Origin: Candidatus Caldilinea saccharophila
Lineage (GTDB): Bacteria > Chloroflexota > Anaerolineae > Caldilineales > Caldilineaceae
DNA length: 64,000 nt
Assembly (NCBI GenBank): GCA_016710365.1
Contig: JADJVW010000003.1
Coordinates: 340,051-404,050, forward strand
Direction: 5' to 3'
Position 1 is the stretch's first letter; the number at the start of each line of letters is the position of its first letter. Position numbers and translations under genes: made by a program. Under the pieces are notes generated by a model that was not told where the DNA came from, did not search any database, and saw only the letters and a list, made by a program, of their open reading frames with translations. Shown one piece after another: positions 27,764 to 37,205 of this stretch.

Positions 27764-27910
27764 TTATGATTTTTGATCGAGAAAGGAATTTAGTCAACTC
27801 GCCAGATGGACAGGATTTTGATAAGGCGCGACAACTGCTGGCAGTTTTGTACTTCTGGCTGAACCCGTTAGGATAGTAACCCTTCCCGTTGAAGTCTTTT
27901 TGAGAATAGA

Positions 27911-28510
27911 ATGGCTGGTCGTGAACTAATGAAAATGCCTCAGCCGCTCGAAGCCTTGCATCAACTGCTTGAGCAAAAACGAGAAGCGCTCGTTACGCTG
28001 GTCGCCATCGACGTGCACAGCGCCGCAGGCAAGTCGACCCTGGCCGATGAGATTCACGCCTCGTATCCCTTGTCCACGGTTGTTCGCATGGATGACTTCT
28101 ACCGCCCGCTGGCGCCGCCGGCGCGGGCCGCGCTCGACGCCGCCGGCGGTTATGCATGGTATTACGACTGGCAGCGTCTCGAGCGCCAGGTGCTGCAACC
28201 GCTGCGCGTGGGACAGGCCGGCCGCTATCAAAAGTACAACTGGTCGCTGAATAGATTGGATGGGCTTTGGCATGAAGTCCAGCCGCAGGGAGTTGTCGTG
28301 GTCGAAGGCTGTTATGCGCTGCGCCCGGAACTGCGCAGTTACTTTGCGCTCCTGCTGCTGGTGGAATCGTCGGCGGCGCGGCGCTGGCAGCGACAGTTGC
28401 AGCGCGGCGATGCAGAAGATTGGCTCAGACGGTGGGACGCGGCGGAGCGCTATTACATGCAAACCTGTCGCCCGGAAGCGTACGCTGATCTGATCGTTGC
28501 TGGAGAATAA
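27911..28510 (+). CDS. Uridine kinase-like P-loop phosphotransferase
   Basis: 199 residues. DVHSAAGKSTLADEI (35-49) is a Walker A-like loop in which the first Gly is Val; MDDFYRPL (60-67) matches the acceptor-binding D-D-F-Y of uridine/cytidine kinases, and VVVVEGCYALRPEL is the Walker B-like strand. Length and order fit small nucleoside-kinase-like proteins of actinobacteria and Chloroflexi. Divergent from tetR; it has no obvious pathway partners here. The altered P-loop makes substrate and activity uncertain. Confidence 0.75.
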   Translation: MAGRELMKMPQPLEALHQLLEQKREALVTLVAIDVHSAAGKSTLADEIHASYPLSTVVRMDDFYRPLAPPARAALDAAGGYAWYYDWQRLERQVLQPLRVGQAGRYQKYNWSLNRLDGLWHEVQPQGVVVVEGCYALRPELRSYFALLLLVESSAARRWQRQLQRGDAEDWLRRWDAAERYYMQTCRPEAYADLIVAGE

Positions 28511-28525
28511 GCAAAAGTCAATACT

Positions 28526-28617
28526 TCACGAAACTCACACAAAGCCGCCGAGGGAACAAAAGGGAGCCATTTTTTCTTTGTGGCTTTGTGTCTCTGTGTG
28601 AGGTAAAATCGTGAATT
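28526..28617. repeat. Hairpin repeat, CACAAAG family
   Basis: ACACAAAGCC (28537-28546) pairs with GGCTTTGTGT (28582-28591), extended outward by CTCACAC/GTGTGAG and TTCAC/GTGAA. Located between kinase and cupin genes. Confidence 0.75.
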
Positions 28618-28687
28618 ACTGAAATTGGGCGATTCACCCTCTACCGACGTAGCTAAGTGATTTTTTTGAGCGCAAAGGAGTGAATCG

Positions 28688-29176
28688 ATGACTGCTTCTG
28701 ACTCTGGTGCAAGTGCAATGTCTTCCAGCATTCTGGTGGCCGCGGGCCAGGACTGCTTTGGCGAACGGCGCAGTCTGGGCATCAGCGAGATCGCCTTCAA
28801 GGTGGTTCCCACTGCACCCAGCGGTCTGCTGGTGCTGGAAAACACCTTTCACGCCAAAGGCGGCCCGGCGCGCCATCTCCATTACGCTCAGGACGAATGG
28901 TTCTATGCGCTGGAGGGAGAATTTGTGGTGGAGCTAGGCGATGAGCGTTTTGCGCTTCAGCCCGGCGATTCGCTGCTGGCGCCGCGTCAGCTTTCGCACG
29001 TTTGGGCGCACGTGGGTGAGGGTCGCGGGCGCATGTTGATCGCCTTTCTGCCGGCCGGCCAGATGGAGGCCTTCTTCCGCGAGGTCACCAAAGCCAACGC
29101 CATGCCGCCGCAGGATCCGGCGCTCTGGCGCAGCCACGGCATGGAACTGCTTGGGCCGCCACTGGCGCTTTCATGA
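28688..29176 (+). CDS. Cupin domain protein
   Basis: 162 residues. Cupin motif 1 is PARHLHYAQDEWFYALEGEF (H-x-H-x6-E pattern) and motif 2 is PGDSLLAPRQLSHVW. A metal-binding small beta-barrel; no specific enzyme can be named. AAGGAG lies 8 bases before the ATG. Its stop overlaps the ATG of the following AEC transporter (ATGA), so the two are translated together. Confidence 0.85.
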   Translation: MTASDSGASAMSSSILVAAGQDCFGERRSLGISEIAFKVVPTAPSGLLVLENTFHAKGGPARHLHYAQDEWFYALEGEFVVELGDERFALQPGDSLLAPRQLSHVWAHVGEGRGRMLIAFLPAGQMEAFFREVTKANAMPPQDPALWRSHGMELLGPPLALS

Positions 29177-30120
29177 TCACTATTTTTCTGTCGATCGCCC
29201 CAATTTTCCTGCTCCTCGTGCTGGGCTATTGGCTGCGGCGCGGGGGCATTCCCAGCGTCGAATTTTGGAATCTCAACGACCGGCTGGTTTATTGGGTGCT
29301 CTTTCCCGCGCTGCTTTTCAACAACACATCGACGATCAAGCTGTCGGGCGATCTGCTCAGTTCGTTCGCCGTGGTCATCTACACAGGCTTTGGCAGCGCC
29401 GTGCTCTTTACCCTCGTCAGCAGCCGGCTGGGCAAGTTGCGCGGCGCGACGGCCAGCTCTGTATTGCAAGGCGCCGCACGCCACAATTCTTTTATCGCGC
29501 TGGCGGTGGCAGAACGCTTGCTCGGCGCGGAGGGGCTGGCGCTGGCATCGTTGGTTACGGCGCTATTGATCCCGGTGACCAATATTACCGTGGTGACGCT
29601 GATGGTGACGATGATCCGCGGGGGCGGCGATCAACGCACAGTGCTGCGCGCGGTCCTGCGCGATTTAGTGCGTAATCCGTTGCTGATCGCGGTCTTCCTG
29701 GGCATCGCGGTCAATCTGCTCGGTGTGACGCCGATTCCCGTTGTCCACGACATGGCAAAGATTCTCGGCGCGGCGGCGCTGCCGATCATGCTGCTTTGCG
29801 TGGGCGCCAACATCCGCCTCCGCGCCATGACCAGCGCTGGCCTGCCGGTGTTGCTCTCCGTCCTTGGCAAGATGGTTGTCTTCCCCGCCATGCTGCTCGT
29901 GGCCGCGCACTTTGTCGATCTGTCGCATACTGCGCTGCTGGTGCTGCTCTTTTATGGCGCCGCGCCCCCCGCGGCCTCCGCCTATACCCTGGCGCGACAA
30001 ATGGGCGGCGATGCGCCGACGATGGCGACGATCATCACCGTGCAAACCGCGCTCTCCTTTGTGACGTTGCCGTTGACGGTGGCGGCGGTGCAGTGGGGAA
30101 TCGGGACGCTCAGCTTTTGA
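29173..30120 (+). CDS. AEC family (auxin efflux carrier-like) permease
   Basis: 315 residues, about ten hydrophobic spans in two repeats. Typical features are the N-terminal SIAPIFLLLVLGYWLRR, ARHNSFIALAVAE in the middle, and the C-terminal APPAASAYTLARQMGGD. Bacterial members export or import carboxylates such as malonate or malate. Translation is coupled to the cupin gene, which may process the same substrate. Confidence 0.9.
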   Translation: MITIFLSIAPIFLLLVLGYWLRRGGIPSVEFWNLNDRLVYWVLFPALLFNNTSTIKLSGDLLSSFAVVIYTGFGSAVLFTLVSSRLGKLRGATASSVLQGAARHNSFIALAVAERLLGAEGLALASLVTALLIPVTNITVVTLMVTMIRGGGDQRTVLRAVLRDLVRNPLLIAVFLGIAVNLLGVTPIPVVHDMAKILGAAALPIMLLCVGANIRLRAMTSAGLPVLLSVLGKMVVFPAMLLVAAHFVDLSHTALLVLLFYGAAPPAASAYTLARQMGGDAPTMATIITVQTALSFVTLPLTVAAVQWGIGTLSF

Positions 30121-30134
30121 TGTTGACAGCAAAC

Positions 30135-30593
30135 TCATAGACGAAGGCCGCCATACCACCCCGTCGCCACAATGAGCAGCGCGCCCACGACGACGACAGC
30201 CGCAATCCACGTGCGCGCCGTTTCATCATCAAGCAGATCACCGGTTGCGACCCCACGTTTTTGGCGCGCTTTCTGGGCTTTTACCCCGCGATAGAGCCAG
30301 CCGCGATAGAGCAGAAATCCATACACAACGAGCACGGCCAACCCGGCGCCGATATGAAAATTGAGGACAGTGCGGTAAGGCGCATCCGGCGGCAGGTTGA
30401 CCTGGGCCAGCAAGCCGGTCAGGACCGCGACCGCGCCGCCGAGCCAGCCCAGACTCAGCAACAGCCAGACCGTCACTTTGAGATCCAATGGCGCGCGCCG
30501 CAGAAGGTGGAGGAGCGTCAGCGCGCTGCCAAGCAGCAGCAGGGCGATGGGGAAATGCACAGTGGATGGGTGCAGGTGTTGCAGTAAGCTCAT
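30135..30593 (-). CDS. DUF2231-like membrane protein
   Basis: 152 residues with four hydrophobic spans; HPSTVHFPIALLLLGSALTLLHLLRR and NFHIGAGLAVLVVYGFLLYRGWL fit the DUF2231 family, whose His residues may bind heme. It converges with the AEC gene. The 296 bases between it and msrP contain no gene. Confidence 0.75.
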   Translation of the reverse strand: MSLLQHLHPSTVHFPIALLLLGSALTLLHLLRRAPLDLKVTVWLLLSLGWLGGAVAVLTGLLAQVNLPPDAPYRTVLNFHIGAGLAVLVVYGFLLYRGWLYRGVKAQKARQKRGVATGDLLDDETARTWIAAVVVVGALLIVATGWYGGLRL

Positions 30594-30889
30594 CGACTTG
30601 GGAACCCCTTCTGTTCGAGCGGATTTTAGCCCTTTAGAAACATGTAACATCTACTTAAGCTCTCTGTCACCTTGTTTCTATAAGATGGCAGCATAGTGTG
30701 TACATCGCGCGTCATGGCTGCCAATGCAGCTAATCAAGAATGTAACCCGTTGATTTTATTTGCGGCTGGTTGCAAGCAATCATACAGCACAAACTGACGC
30801 GAGATTATACACTCTGCAATACTTGACAGCGATATGGTCGGCGGCGTCATCCATCCGCCTCTTGTAATGATCTAGAAAGGGAGTGCACT

Positions 30890-31894
30890 ATGGTCAAAAT
30901 TGCACCAGCAGAAATTACACCGGAACACGTTTTTCTCAACCGGCGCCAATTCATGGCGGCTGCCGGGGTGACGGCAGGTTCGTTGGCGCTGGCTGCGTGC
31001 TCGCCTGCCACCCTCAGCAATACGAGTGCACCCGCCGCCGATGCAGAACCGGCGTTGACGCGGGCGCTCGGTGCGGAGAAACTGCCGGAAGCGCTGTCCC
31101 TTGCGGAGCCAACCGCCAGCAAGAGCCAGGACGAATTGGGCGATCCGCTCAATCAATTCCAGGAAATTACGAACTACAATAATTTCTACGAATTTAGCAC
31201 CAACAAAGAAGCGGTCGCCAGCGAAGCTGCAGGGTTCAACCCCTACCCGTGGCAAGTTCAAGTCACCGGGCTGGTCAACAATCCCTTGGTGCTTGACCTG
31301 GACGATATTTACAAACGCTACACGCAGGAAGAGCGCATCTACCGTCTGCGCTGCGTCGAAGCCTGGTCGATGGTGATCCCGTGGGTCGGCTTCCCGATTT
31401 CCGCGCTGTTGAAGGATGCTGACCCCAAGTCCGACGCAAAATACGTCAGGTTCGTCACGGTCTATCGCCCCGACGAGATGCGCGGCCAACGTTCGTCGGT
31501 CTTGGAGTGGCCCTACCAGGAAGGATTGCGCCTCGATGAGGCAATGCATCCGTTGGCAATTCTTGGCACAGGCATGTACGGCAAGCCGCTGACCAATCAG
31601 CAAGGCGCGCCGATCCGGCTGGTCGTGCCGTGGAAATATGGCTTCAAAAGCATCAAGTCGGTAGTGACCATTGAATTGACCGACAGCATCCCGGCCACCA
31701 CCTGGAACGATGCCGCACCAAACGAATATGGCTTCTACGCCAACGTCAACCCAGAAGTCAATCATCCGCGCTGGTCGCAGGCCTCAGAGCGGCGCATCGG
31801 CGAAAGCGGACGCCGCGACACGTTGATGTTTAACGGCTATGCAGAGGAAGTCGCCTCACTCTACGCCGGCATGGATCTGAGCGGGAATTTCTGA
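30890..31894 (+). CDS. msrP: Protein-methionine-sulfoxide reductase catalytic subunit MsrP (YedY)
   Basis: 334 residues. Molybdenum-cofactor enzyme that reduces oxidised methionine in exported proteins. The Mo-ligand is Cys155 in YRLRCVEAWSM; W-V-G-F and the C-terminal PRWSQASERRIGES are also family features. The N-terminus carries both a twin-arginine motif (NRRQFMAAAG) and a lipobox (ALAACS, Cys37), so it is probably a Tat-exported lipoprotein, unlike soluble E. coli MsrP. Followed 17 bases later by msrQ. Confidence 0.95.
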   Translation: MVKIAPAEITPEHVFLNRRQFMAAAGVTAGSLALAACSPATLSNTSAPAADAEPALTRALGAEKLPEALSLAEPTASKSQDELGDPLNQFQEITNYNNFYEFSTNKEAVASEAAGFNPYPWQVQVTGLVNNPLVLDLDDIYKRYTQEERIYRLRCVEAWSMVIPWVGFPISALLKDADPKSDAKYVRFVTVYRPDEMRGQRSSVLEWPYQEGLRLDEAMHPLAILGTGMYGKPLTNQQGAPIRLVVPWKYGFKSIKSVVTIELTDSIPATTWNDAAPNEYGFYANVNPEVNHPRWSQASERRIGESGRRDTLMFNGYAEEVASLYAGMDLSGNF

Positions 31895-31911
31895 GGAGAG
31901 GAGAGCGCACG

Positions 31912-32631
31912 ATGAGTGGCCGAATCCGCAGCGATGAACGTTCATCGACGATGGGTTATCTGAAAGAGCATTGGTTCTGGTGGGCGGTGACGCTGGGCGC
32001 GCTGACGCCATTGGCGTTGCTGGGATGGCGCGCAGCGAACGGCGATCTCGGCGTCGATCCGGTGAACACCATTAACAACCTGTCCGGCCGCGCGGCGATG
32101 ATTGTGCTCTTGCTCAGCCTGGCCTGCACGCCGCTCAATACAATCTTCGGCTTGCGCAGAGCGTTGACCGTGCGCAAGTCGTTGGGGCTGATTGCCTTTG
32201 TCTACGCTTCCTTGCATCTGGTCAATTTTATCGGGCTGGACTACGGGTTTGACTTTGGGCTGATCTTTCAAGACGCCGTGCTGGACAAGCCGTACATCCT
32301 GGCGGGCGGCGCCGCGCTGCTCATTCTAATTCCCCTGGCGATCACCTCGACGCGTGGCTGGATGAAACGCTTGGGGCGCAACTGGAAGCGACTTCATCGC
32401 CTGGTCTATGCGGCGGGCGTGTTGGTGGTGTTGCATTTCCTGTGGCAGGCCAAAGCGGCCGAACGCGAGGAGCCGCTGATCTATGCTGGGGTGCTGGCAT
32501 TGCTGCTGCTGGTGCGAACGCCGCCGGTGCGCCGCTGGCTGGTGGCGCACCGTACGCGTCTCGTCGGCCCAAAGCTGCCGCGCGTTCAGACCATGCCGCA
32601 GACAAAACCGATCAAGCAATCGGGAGATTGA
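31912..32631 (+). CDS. msrQ: MsrQ (YedZ) heme-binding membrane subunit
   Basis: 239 residues, about six membrane spans of the ferric reductase-like domain (LSGRAAMIVLLLSLACTPL, KSLGLIAFVYASLHLVNF, LHRLVYAAGVLVVLHFLWQ) with the heme-ligand His residues inside helices. It feeds electrons from the quinone pool to MsrP. AGGAG lies upstream of ATG 31912. Ends shortly before a strong palindromic terminator. Confidence 0.94.
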   Translation: MSGRIRSDERSSTMGYLKEHWFWWAVTLGALTPLALLGWRAANGDLGVDPVNTINNLSGRAAMIVLLLSLACTPLNTIFGLRRALTVRKSLGLIAFVYASLHLVNFIGLDYGFDFGLIFQDAVLDKPYILAGGAALLILIPLAITSTRGWMKRLGRNWKRLHRLVYAAGVLVVLHFLWQAKAAEREEPLIYAGVLALLLLVRTPPVRRWLVAHRTRLVGPKLPRVQTMPQTKPIKQSGD

Positions 32632-32710
32632 AAGCATCGACCGGGGAAGTTGAAATCCCGTTAGCCGACATTCTTGGCAGGTCGGTGGTGCGAAACTTGA
32701 AAAGCTGTCC

Positions 32711-32754
32711 AACAAAACAAATGGGGCGCAATTGCGCCCCATTTGTTTTGTTGC
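32711..32754. terminator. 44-bp perfect palindrome, bidirectional terminator
   Basis: Half-site CAACAAAACAAATGGGGCGC plus AATT at the centre; the stem is fully complementary over 22 bases and flanked by A- and T-rich arms that give U-runs on both strands. It lies between the convergent msrQ and phasin-like genes. Confidence 0.92.
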
Positions 32755-32767
32755 AATAACCAGTCTG

Positions 32768-33217
32768 TTATCGGTCGCTGTTGTGCCTTTGTTGATTGAG
32801 CGCCGAGACCTTCTCGTTGAGATGGCTGATCTTGCGGCTCAATTCCTCGATGTCGCTCTTGTTGGGCACATTCAGGCGCGTCAGGATGGTCTCGACGCTC
32901 CCCTCCAGCGTGTTCGACGCCTTCTTGGTGAGTTCGTCGCGGGTTTTGGCGGCCTCTGCCTCACTGCGCTCGCGCTGCGCGCGTAACTCGTCGATCATCT
33001 TTTGCAGATCGGTCTCCGCGATTTCCCCGCGCTCCACCAGTTTGGCAAGCAACTCGTTGGCCTCTTCCATCGTGAGCGCCACTGCACCCAGACTGGAGAG
33101 CAGCACCTTGCGCATCAGGATGTAGAGATTGGCGCTCTGCACAATCAATTCGTTGCGGACATCGACGACGGCGTCTTTGGCCTGCTCACCGATTCCCTTT
33201 TGCTCTTCTTTTGCCAT
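32768..33217 (-). CDS. Phasin-like / polyhydroxyalkanoate granule-associated-type coiled-coil protein
   Basis: 149 residues, mostly helical with heptads in the second half (EIAETDLQKMIDELRAQRERSEAEAAKTRDEL and later IEELSRKISHLNEKVSAL). The N-terminal half (NLYILMRKVLLSSLGAVALTMEEANELLAKLVERGEI) resembles PhaF/PhaI-type phasins. No PHA synthase is in the window, so granule association is not supported by context. ATG 33217 was chosen because the upstream codons are not protein-like. Confidence 0.65.
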   Translation of the reverse strand: MAKEEQKGIGEQAKDAVVDVRNELIVQSANLYILMRKVLLSSLGAVALTMEEANELLAKLVERGEIAETDLQKMIDELRAQRERSEAEAAKTRDELTKKASNTLEGSVETILTRLNVPNKSDIEELSRKISHLNEKVSALNQQRHNSDR

Positions 33218-33406
33218 AGTTTTTCTTTTCGACCTCTGGCTTCGTGGGCGCCGCACACTGCATTCTGTAAGGCAGTGGCGGTTGACTGGTTGCGTGCAGC
33301 CGATGCCTGTTCGGGTCTATCCCGTGGCGGGCTGTTGGTTCGGAGCGTTGTATCGCCAGTCTATGTTGTAACGATTCTGGCGTGATTCCGGCTGAATGGC
33401 CGCACG

Positions 33407-34129
33407 CTAGGGCTGCACGGTGACGAGCGGGCGCAACCGGGTGATCGTAGCCGGCCCAATACCGGGGACGCGCTCCAGATCGTCGACAGTGGCGTAGGGA
33501 CGGTCGGCGATGATGGCCTGCGCCTTGCTGGCGCCAATGCCAGGCAGGGTTTCCAGTTCTGCCTGCGTTGCCGTGTTGAGTTCGATCAGGTCGCCGGCCG
33601 CTAATTCCACGGCAGCGGTGCGGCTTTCCGGCGTCGGCGTGGGCAGCAGGCCGGAAAGACCGGCGATTGGCGCTGGCGCTGATCCCACTACTCCCGCCCC
33701 GGGGACATGCACCTGTGCGCCGTCGAAGAGATGTTCGGCCTGATTGACCAACGCTCCGTCCGCATCGGCGCGCAACCCGCCGGCCGCAGTGATGGCATCG
33801 GCAATACGGGCGCCCGGCGCCAAAACAAAGGTGCCGGGCGTCACCACCGCGCCGCTCACATAGACGACGATCGGCCCCGGCGTGGGCGTAGGGGCGATTG
33901 TCAGCGTCGGCGCTGGGGTAGGCGGCGCCATCAACTGAATCGGCGGCGGCTCGGGGTGGCGTAATAGGAAGAACCCCGCACCGGCCAGCGTGAAAGCAGT
34001 CAGCAGCCCCAATAGATAAGGCAAGAGGACAGCCTGCCACTGCACTGGGGTGTTGGCTGGTTCTGGTTGAAATGAGTCGGCAGGATGGGCAGGCGTCGGG
34101 CGTTGGGAGGTGGAGGAAGACAGAGACAT
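33407..34129 (-). CDS. comEA: ComEA-like DNA-binding protein with SLBB and helix-hairpin-helix domains
   Basis: 240 residues. A membrane anchor (VLLPYLLGLLTAFTLAGAGFFLL) is followed by a Pro/Thr-rich spacer, an SLBB domain (VVYVSGAVVTPGTFVLAPGARIADAI) and paired HhH motifs (IELNTATQAELETLPGIGASKAQAII and VDDLERVPGIGPATITRL). ComEA binds incoming double-stranded DNA on the cell surface for natural transformation. ATG 34129 has AAGGAG 7 bases upstream. No comEC follows in this window. Confidence 0.93.
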   Translation of the reverse strand: MSLSSSTSQRPTPAHPADSFQPEPANTPVQWQAVLLPYLLGLLTAFTLAGAGFFLLRHPEPPPIQLMAPPTPAPTLTIAPTPTPGPIVVYVSGAVVTPGTFVLAPGARIADAITAAGGLRADADGALVNQAEHLFDGAQVHVPGAGVVGSAPAPIAGLSGLLPTPTPESRTAAVELAAGDLIELNTATQAELETLPGIGASKAQAIIADRPYATVDDLERVPGIGPATITRLRPLVTVQP

Positions 34130-34247
34130 AGCAGGCTCCTTGAATATGGACACTGATCTGTCGATATTCTTGCGATTGCTGGCTGTCTGCGTCAACGGCC
34201 TTTTGTTAGATTCGCAACAATTTGTCAGACTGATTCGAGCGTATGGA

Positions 34248-35470
34248 TCAAATTTGTTCCTTCTCTGCATCCGTTGGTGTGTTGTCTCTGAATCTCTGCA
34301 CGACCGCGCGGCCAAATGCAACCGCGGCCTCATCGTCGCTGGGCGGGTGGCTCAGCCCGGCGCGCACATCGCGATGGTAGCGTTCGAGCGGCAGGGTGCG
34401 GCTCAGTCCGGCGCCGCCTGCCACCCGTAAGCAATGGTCGACCGCCTCGACAGCATGGTTGGTCACGGTGACTTTGGCGGCGGCCAGCCACGCGGTCAGT
34501 TCCGTGCGGCGCGCAGGATAGTGCAGCCATTGCTCGGCGGTGTAATAGAGTTGCGCACGCGCCGTGTGCAACAGCAGCGCGGCCTGGCCAAGCCGGCGCT
34601 GCACACCTTCCAACTCGGCGATGGGTCGTCCCAGCGCGGTGGGGACGCGGTTGCACGCATACTCGCCGGCGGCGTCGATAGCGGCTGCAGCTACGCCCAA
34701 ATAGACGGCGCTGATGCCGAGCGTGAACCACGCGTTGCCAACGCCGCCTCTGGCCTGACCGGAGCGGCCGATGAGCGTGGTGTGTGGCGTCTCGACGCCG
34801 CGCAGCGTGATCGTGTGGCTGCCCGTCGTGCGCATCCCGCTGGCGTCCCACGCCCAGTCAACCTGAAAGCGGTCGTCCACCGCGACGAGAAAGCTCCCCA
34901 CCTCGCCGCTGCCATCTTCGAGCGCAGCAGGGATAACAGCGTAGTCGAGGACTGGGAACATGCTGGCGAAGCTCTTGCAGCCGTCGATCATCCACGTGTC
35001 AGGCGCCATCGCCCGCGCCACACGGACGTGCGGTCGTCTGGGGGAGACCGCCGCGGCTGGGGCTGCCCAACGCCGGCTCAGTCGCCAGCGAATTGACCAG
35101 CGCGCCGCGTGCGACCGCGGCGCGGCAAAGCTCGGCAAGCAGATCCGGCGGCCAGTCGCCATTTTCGACTGCGCTGCCAATGGTTTGCAAATGCATGACA
35201 AAGCTCAACGCGGTGCTGCCATCGCCCCGCGCCAGATGCTCTGCCATCATGACGGTTTCCAGCAGATCCGCGCCCCATCCGCCATACTCGGCAGGGACTG
35301 GCGCCGCGTGCAAGCCAGCGGTGCGGATGTCGGCGAAGTTTGCGTAGGGAAACGCGCCGCTGCGATCCTGTTCGCCAGCGCGCGTTGCAAAAACAACAGC
35401 TAATCGGTCGGCCACGGCGATCAAGCGCCTGACGCTCAGTGGTTGGGTAATCGATTGAATTTCGCATCAT
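34248..35470 (-). CDS. Acyl-CoA dehydrogenase / DszC-like flavoprotein, frameshifted twice
   Basis: Pieces in three frames: MRNSIDYPTTERQAL (from 35470), AVADRLAVVFATRAGEQDRSG...SLATEPALGSPSRGG (35424 to about 35040) and RVARAMAPDTWMIDGCKSFASM... to 34248. Joined, it gives ~405 residues. The C-terminal LRVAGGAGLSRTLPLERYHRDVRAGLSHPPSDD is typical of the DszC/HpaA-like group of acyl-CoA dehydrogenase-fold monooxygenases, and the YEGT catalytic Glu motif is absent. So oxygenation rather than dehydrogenation is possible. No flavin reductase is nearby. Confidence 0.8.
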
Positions 35471-35680
35471 GAGGGGATTGTAGCAGAGGACGACACTTTT
35501 GTAAGAAGTGTTTTGTAAGAAATGCAACGGCGCTGCCAGGGATGCAGGGCGCCGAAGGGGGCGCCCCTGGTCAACTAACCAGGCATGCGCCTGCGCGCGT
35601 GGATATGGTCATAACGAAATGAACGTGCTACACTCAATCTCGTTGTTTTGTCGAAGTGCTTCTTTTGAGGAGTTGATGCT

Positions 35681-36085
35681 ATGAGCGAACGCAAGATCCG
35701 CATTTTGGTGGCGAAACCGGGATTGGACGGCCATGATCGCGGCGCTAAAGTCGTCGCGCGCATGTTGCGCGACGCCGGCTTTGAGGTGATTTACACGGGC
35801 ATCCGGCAGACGCCGCAGATGATTGCCGAAGCCGCCCTGCAGGAAGACGTCGACGTCGTCGGCTTGAGCATCCTCAGCGGCGCGCACATGACGCTTTGCC
35901 CTAAGGTAGTCGAGCTGCTGCGCGCCCAGGGCCAGGATAATGTGCTGGTCGTTGTCGGCGGCATTATCCCCGACGACGATGTCGAAAGACTCAAGGCCGC
36001 CGGCGTCGATGGCGTCTTCGGTCCCGGCGCCTCCAGTGAGGCGTATGTCGAATTTATCCAGAACCACGTCCAGGTGATCGTCTAA
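35681..36085 (+). CDS. Methylmalonyl-CoA mutase B12-binding subunit (small subunit/C-terminal domain)
   Basis: 134 residues forming only the cobalamin-binding domain: GLDGHDRGAKVV (D-x-H-x-x-G, His18), LSILSGAHM and VVVGGIIPDDD. Good GAGGAG ribosome site. The gene is followed directly by MeaB; the large catalytic subunit is not in the window and must be elsewhere. Part of propionyl-CoA/succinyl-CoA interconversion, which fits the carboxylase at the left end if that acts on propionyl-CoA. Confidence 0.92.
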   Translation: MSERKIRILVAKPGLDGHDRGAKVVARMLRDAGFEVIYTGIRQTPQMIAEAALQEDVDVVGLSILSGAHMTLCPKVVELLRAQGQDNVLVVVGGIIPDDDVERLKAAGVDGVFGPGASSEAYVEFIQNHVQVIV

Positions 36086-37118
36086 ATGAGCAGCCGCGCC
36101 CTTAAGGAGCACACCTCAGTTGCGCTATTGGCTGAAGGGGTGTTGAACGGCAACCGGCTCATGTTGTCGCGTGCGATTTCGCACGTCGAAAACCAGGAGA
36201 CGGACGCCAGCGCGCTGCTGACCGCACTCTATCCCCATGCCGGGAAAGCACACATCGTTGGCGTCACCGGCGCGCCCGGCACCGGCAAGTCGACGCTGGT
36301 GACAGCGCTGGCGCTAAGTTGTCGCGGGGCCGGCATGACGGTGGGCATCGTTGCCATTGACCCGACCAGCCCCTTCACCGGCGGCGCGCTGCTGGGCGAT
36401 CGCGTGCGGATGCGCGCGCTGGCAGGCGACACGGGCGTATTCGTGCGCAGCATGGCGACGCGCGGCAGCCTGGGCGGTCTGAGCAAGACCACCGGGGATG
36501 TCGTCACGGTGTTAGACGCCGCAGGCTTCGACTGCATCATCGTCGAGACGGTCGGCGTGGGCCAGGCGGAGGTGGAGATCGCCAGCACTGCCCACACCAC
36601 ATTGGTCGTCGAAGCGCCGGGGCTGGGCGACGAAGTCCAGGCGATCAAGGCCGGCATTTTGGAGATCGCCGACATTCTGGTGGTCAACAAGGCGGATCGA
36701 CCGGGGATGGATCGCACGTTGCGCGCGTTGGAGATGATGCTCGACATCGAAGGCAACGGCGCACGCTACGTGCGCCATCACGGGCAATTGCTGCGCGTGG
36801 AATCACCGGCCGAGAGCGAGGACGAAGAGACGCGCTGGAAAGTGACCGTCATGAAGACGGTGGCGACGGATGGGACCGGCGTCGAGGATCTGCGCCAGCG
36901 CATTGACGCATCGCCACTGGCTGCGCGAGTCAGGAGAGATGGCGATGCGCGAGCAGTTGCGTATCGCTAACACGTTGGAAAACATTATTCGCGCCGAGTT
37001 AAATCGGCGGATTGCCGCCAGCATCCCGGCCGGCGGTCTTGAAAAAATGGTGGAAAAGATCCGCCGCCGCGAAAGCGACCCTTATGCTGCGGCGGCCGTG
37101 CTGCTGGCAGGCGTGTAG
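36086..37118 (+). CDS. meaB: MeaB/ArgK-type G3E GTPase, methylmalonyl-CoA mutase chaperone, frameshifted near the C-terminus
   Basis: The ATG follows the mutase stop directly. VTGAPGTGKST (P-loop), DPTSPFTGGALLGDRVRM, ETVGVGQAEVE and LVVNKADRPGM are the G-domain signatures. The open frame stops at 36970, but the neighbouring frame carries on with THRHWLRESGEMAMREQLRIANTLENIIRAELNRRI...ESDPYAAAAVLLAGV to 37118, which is the usual dimerisation tail. One base appears missing near 36908. The protein gates cofactor loading and protects the mutase. Confidence 0.93.
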
Positions 37119-37130
37119 TCGTGATGTGTA

Positions 37131-37200
37131 ATTCGTAAAAAGGGAAGCCGCTTTTCTCTGCGAGCCTTTGCATCTCCGCATCTCTGTGTCAAAAGTTGTC
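37131..37200. repeat. Decayed GCAGAG-family hairpin repeat
   Basis: Contains CTTTTCTCTGCG and CATCTCTGTGTCAAAAGTTG, the right arm of the element seen intact at 24102-24200; the left arm is reduced. It separates meaB from the convergent helical-repeat gene. Confidence 0.55.
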
Positions 37201-37205
37201 ACCCC

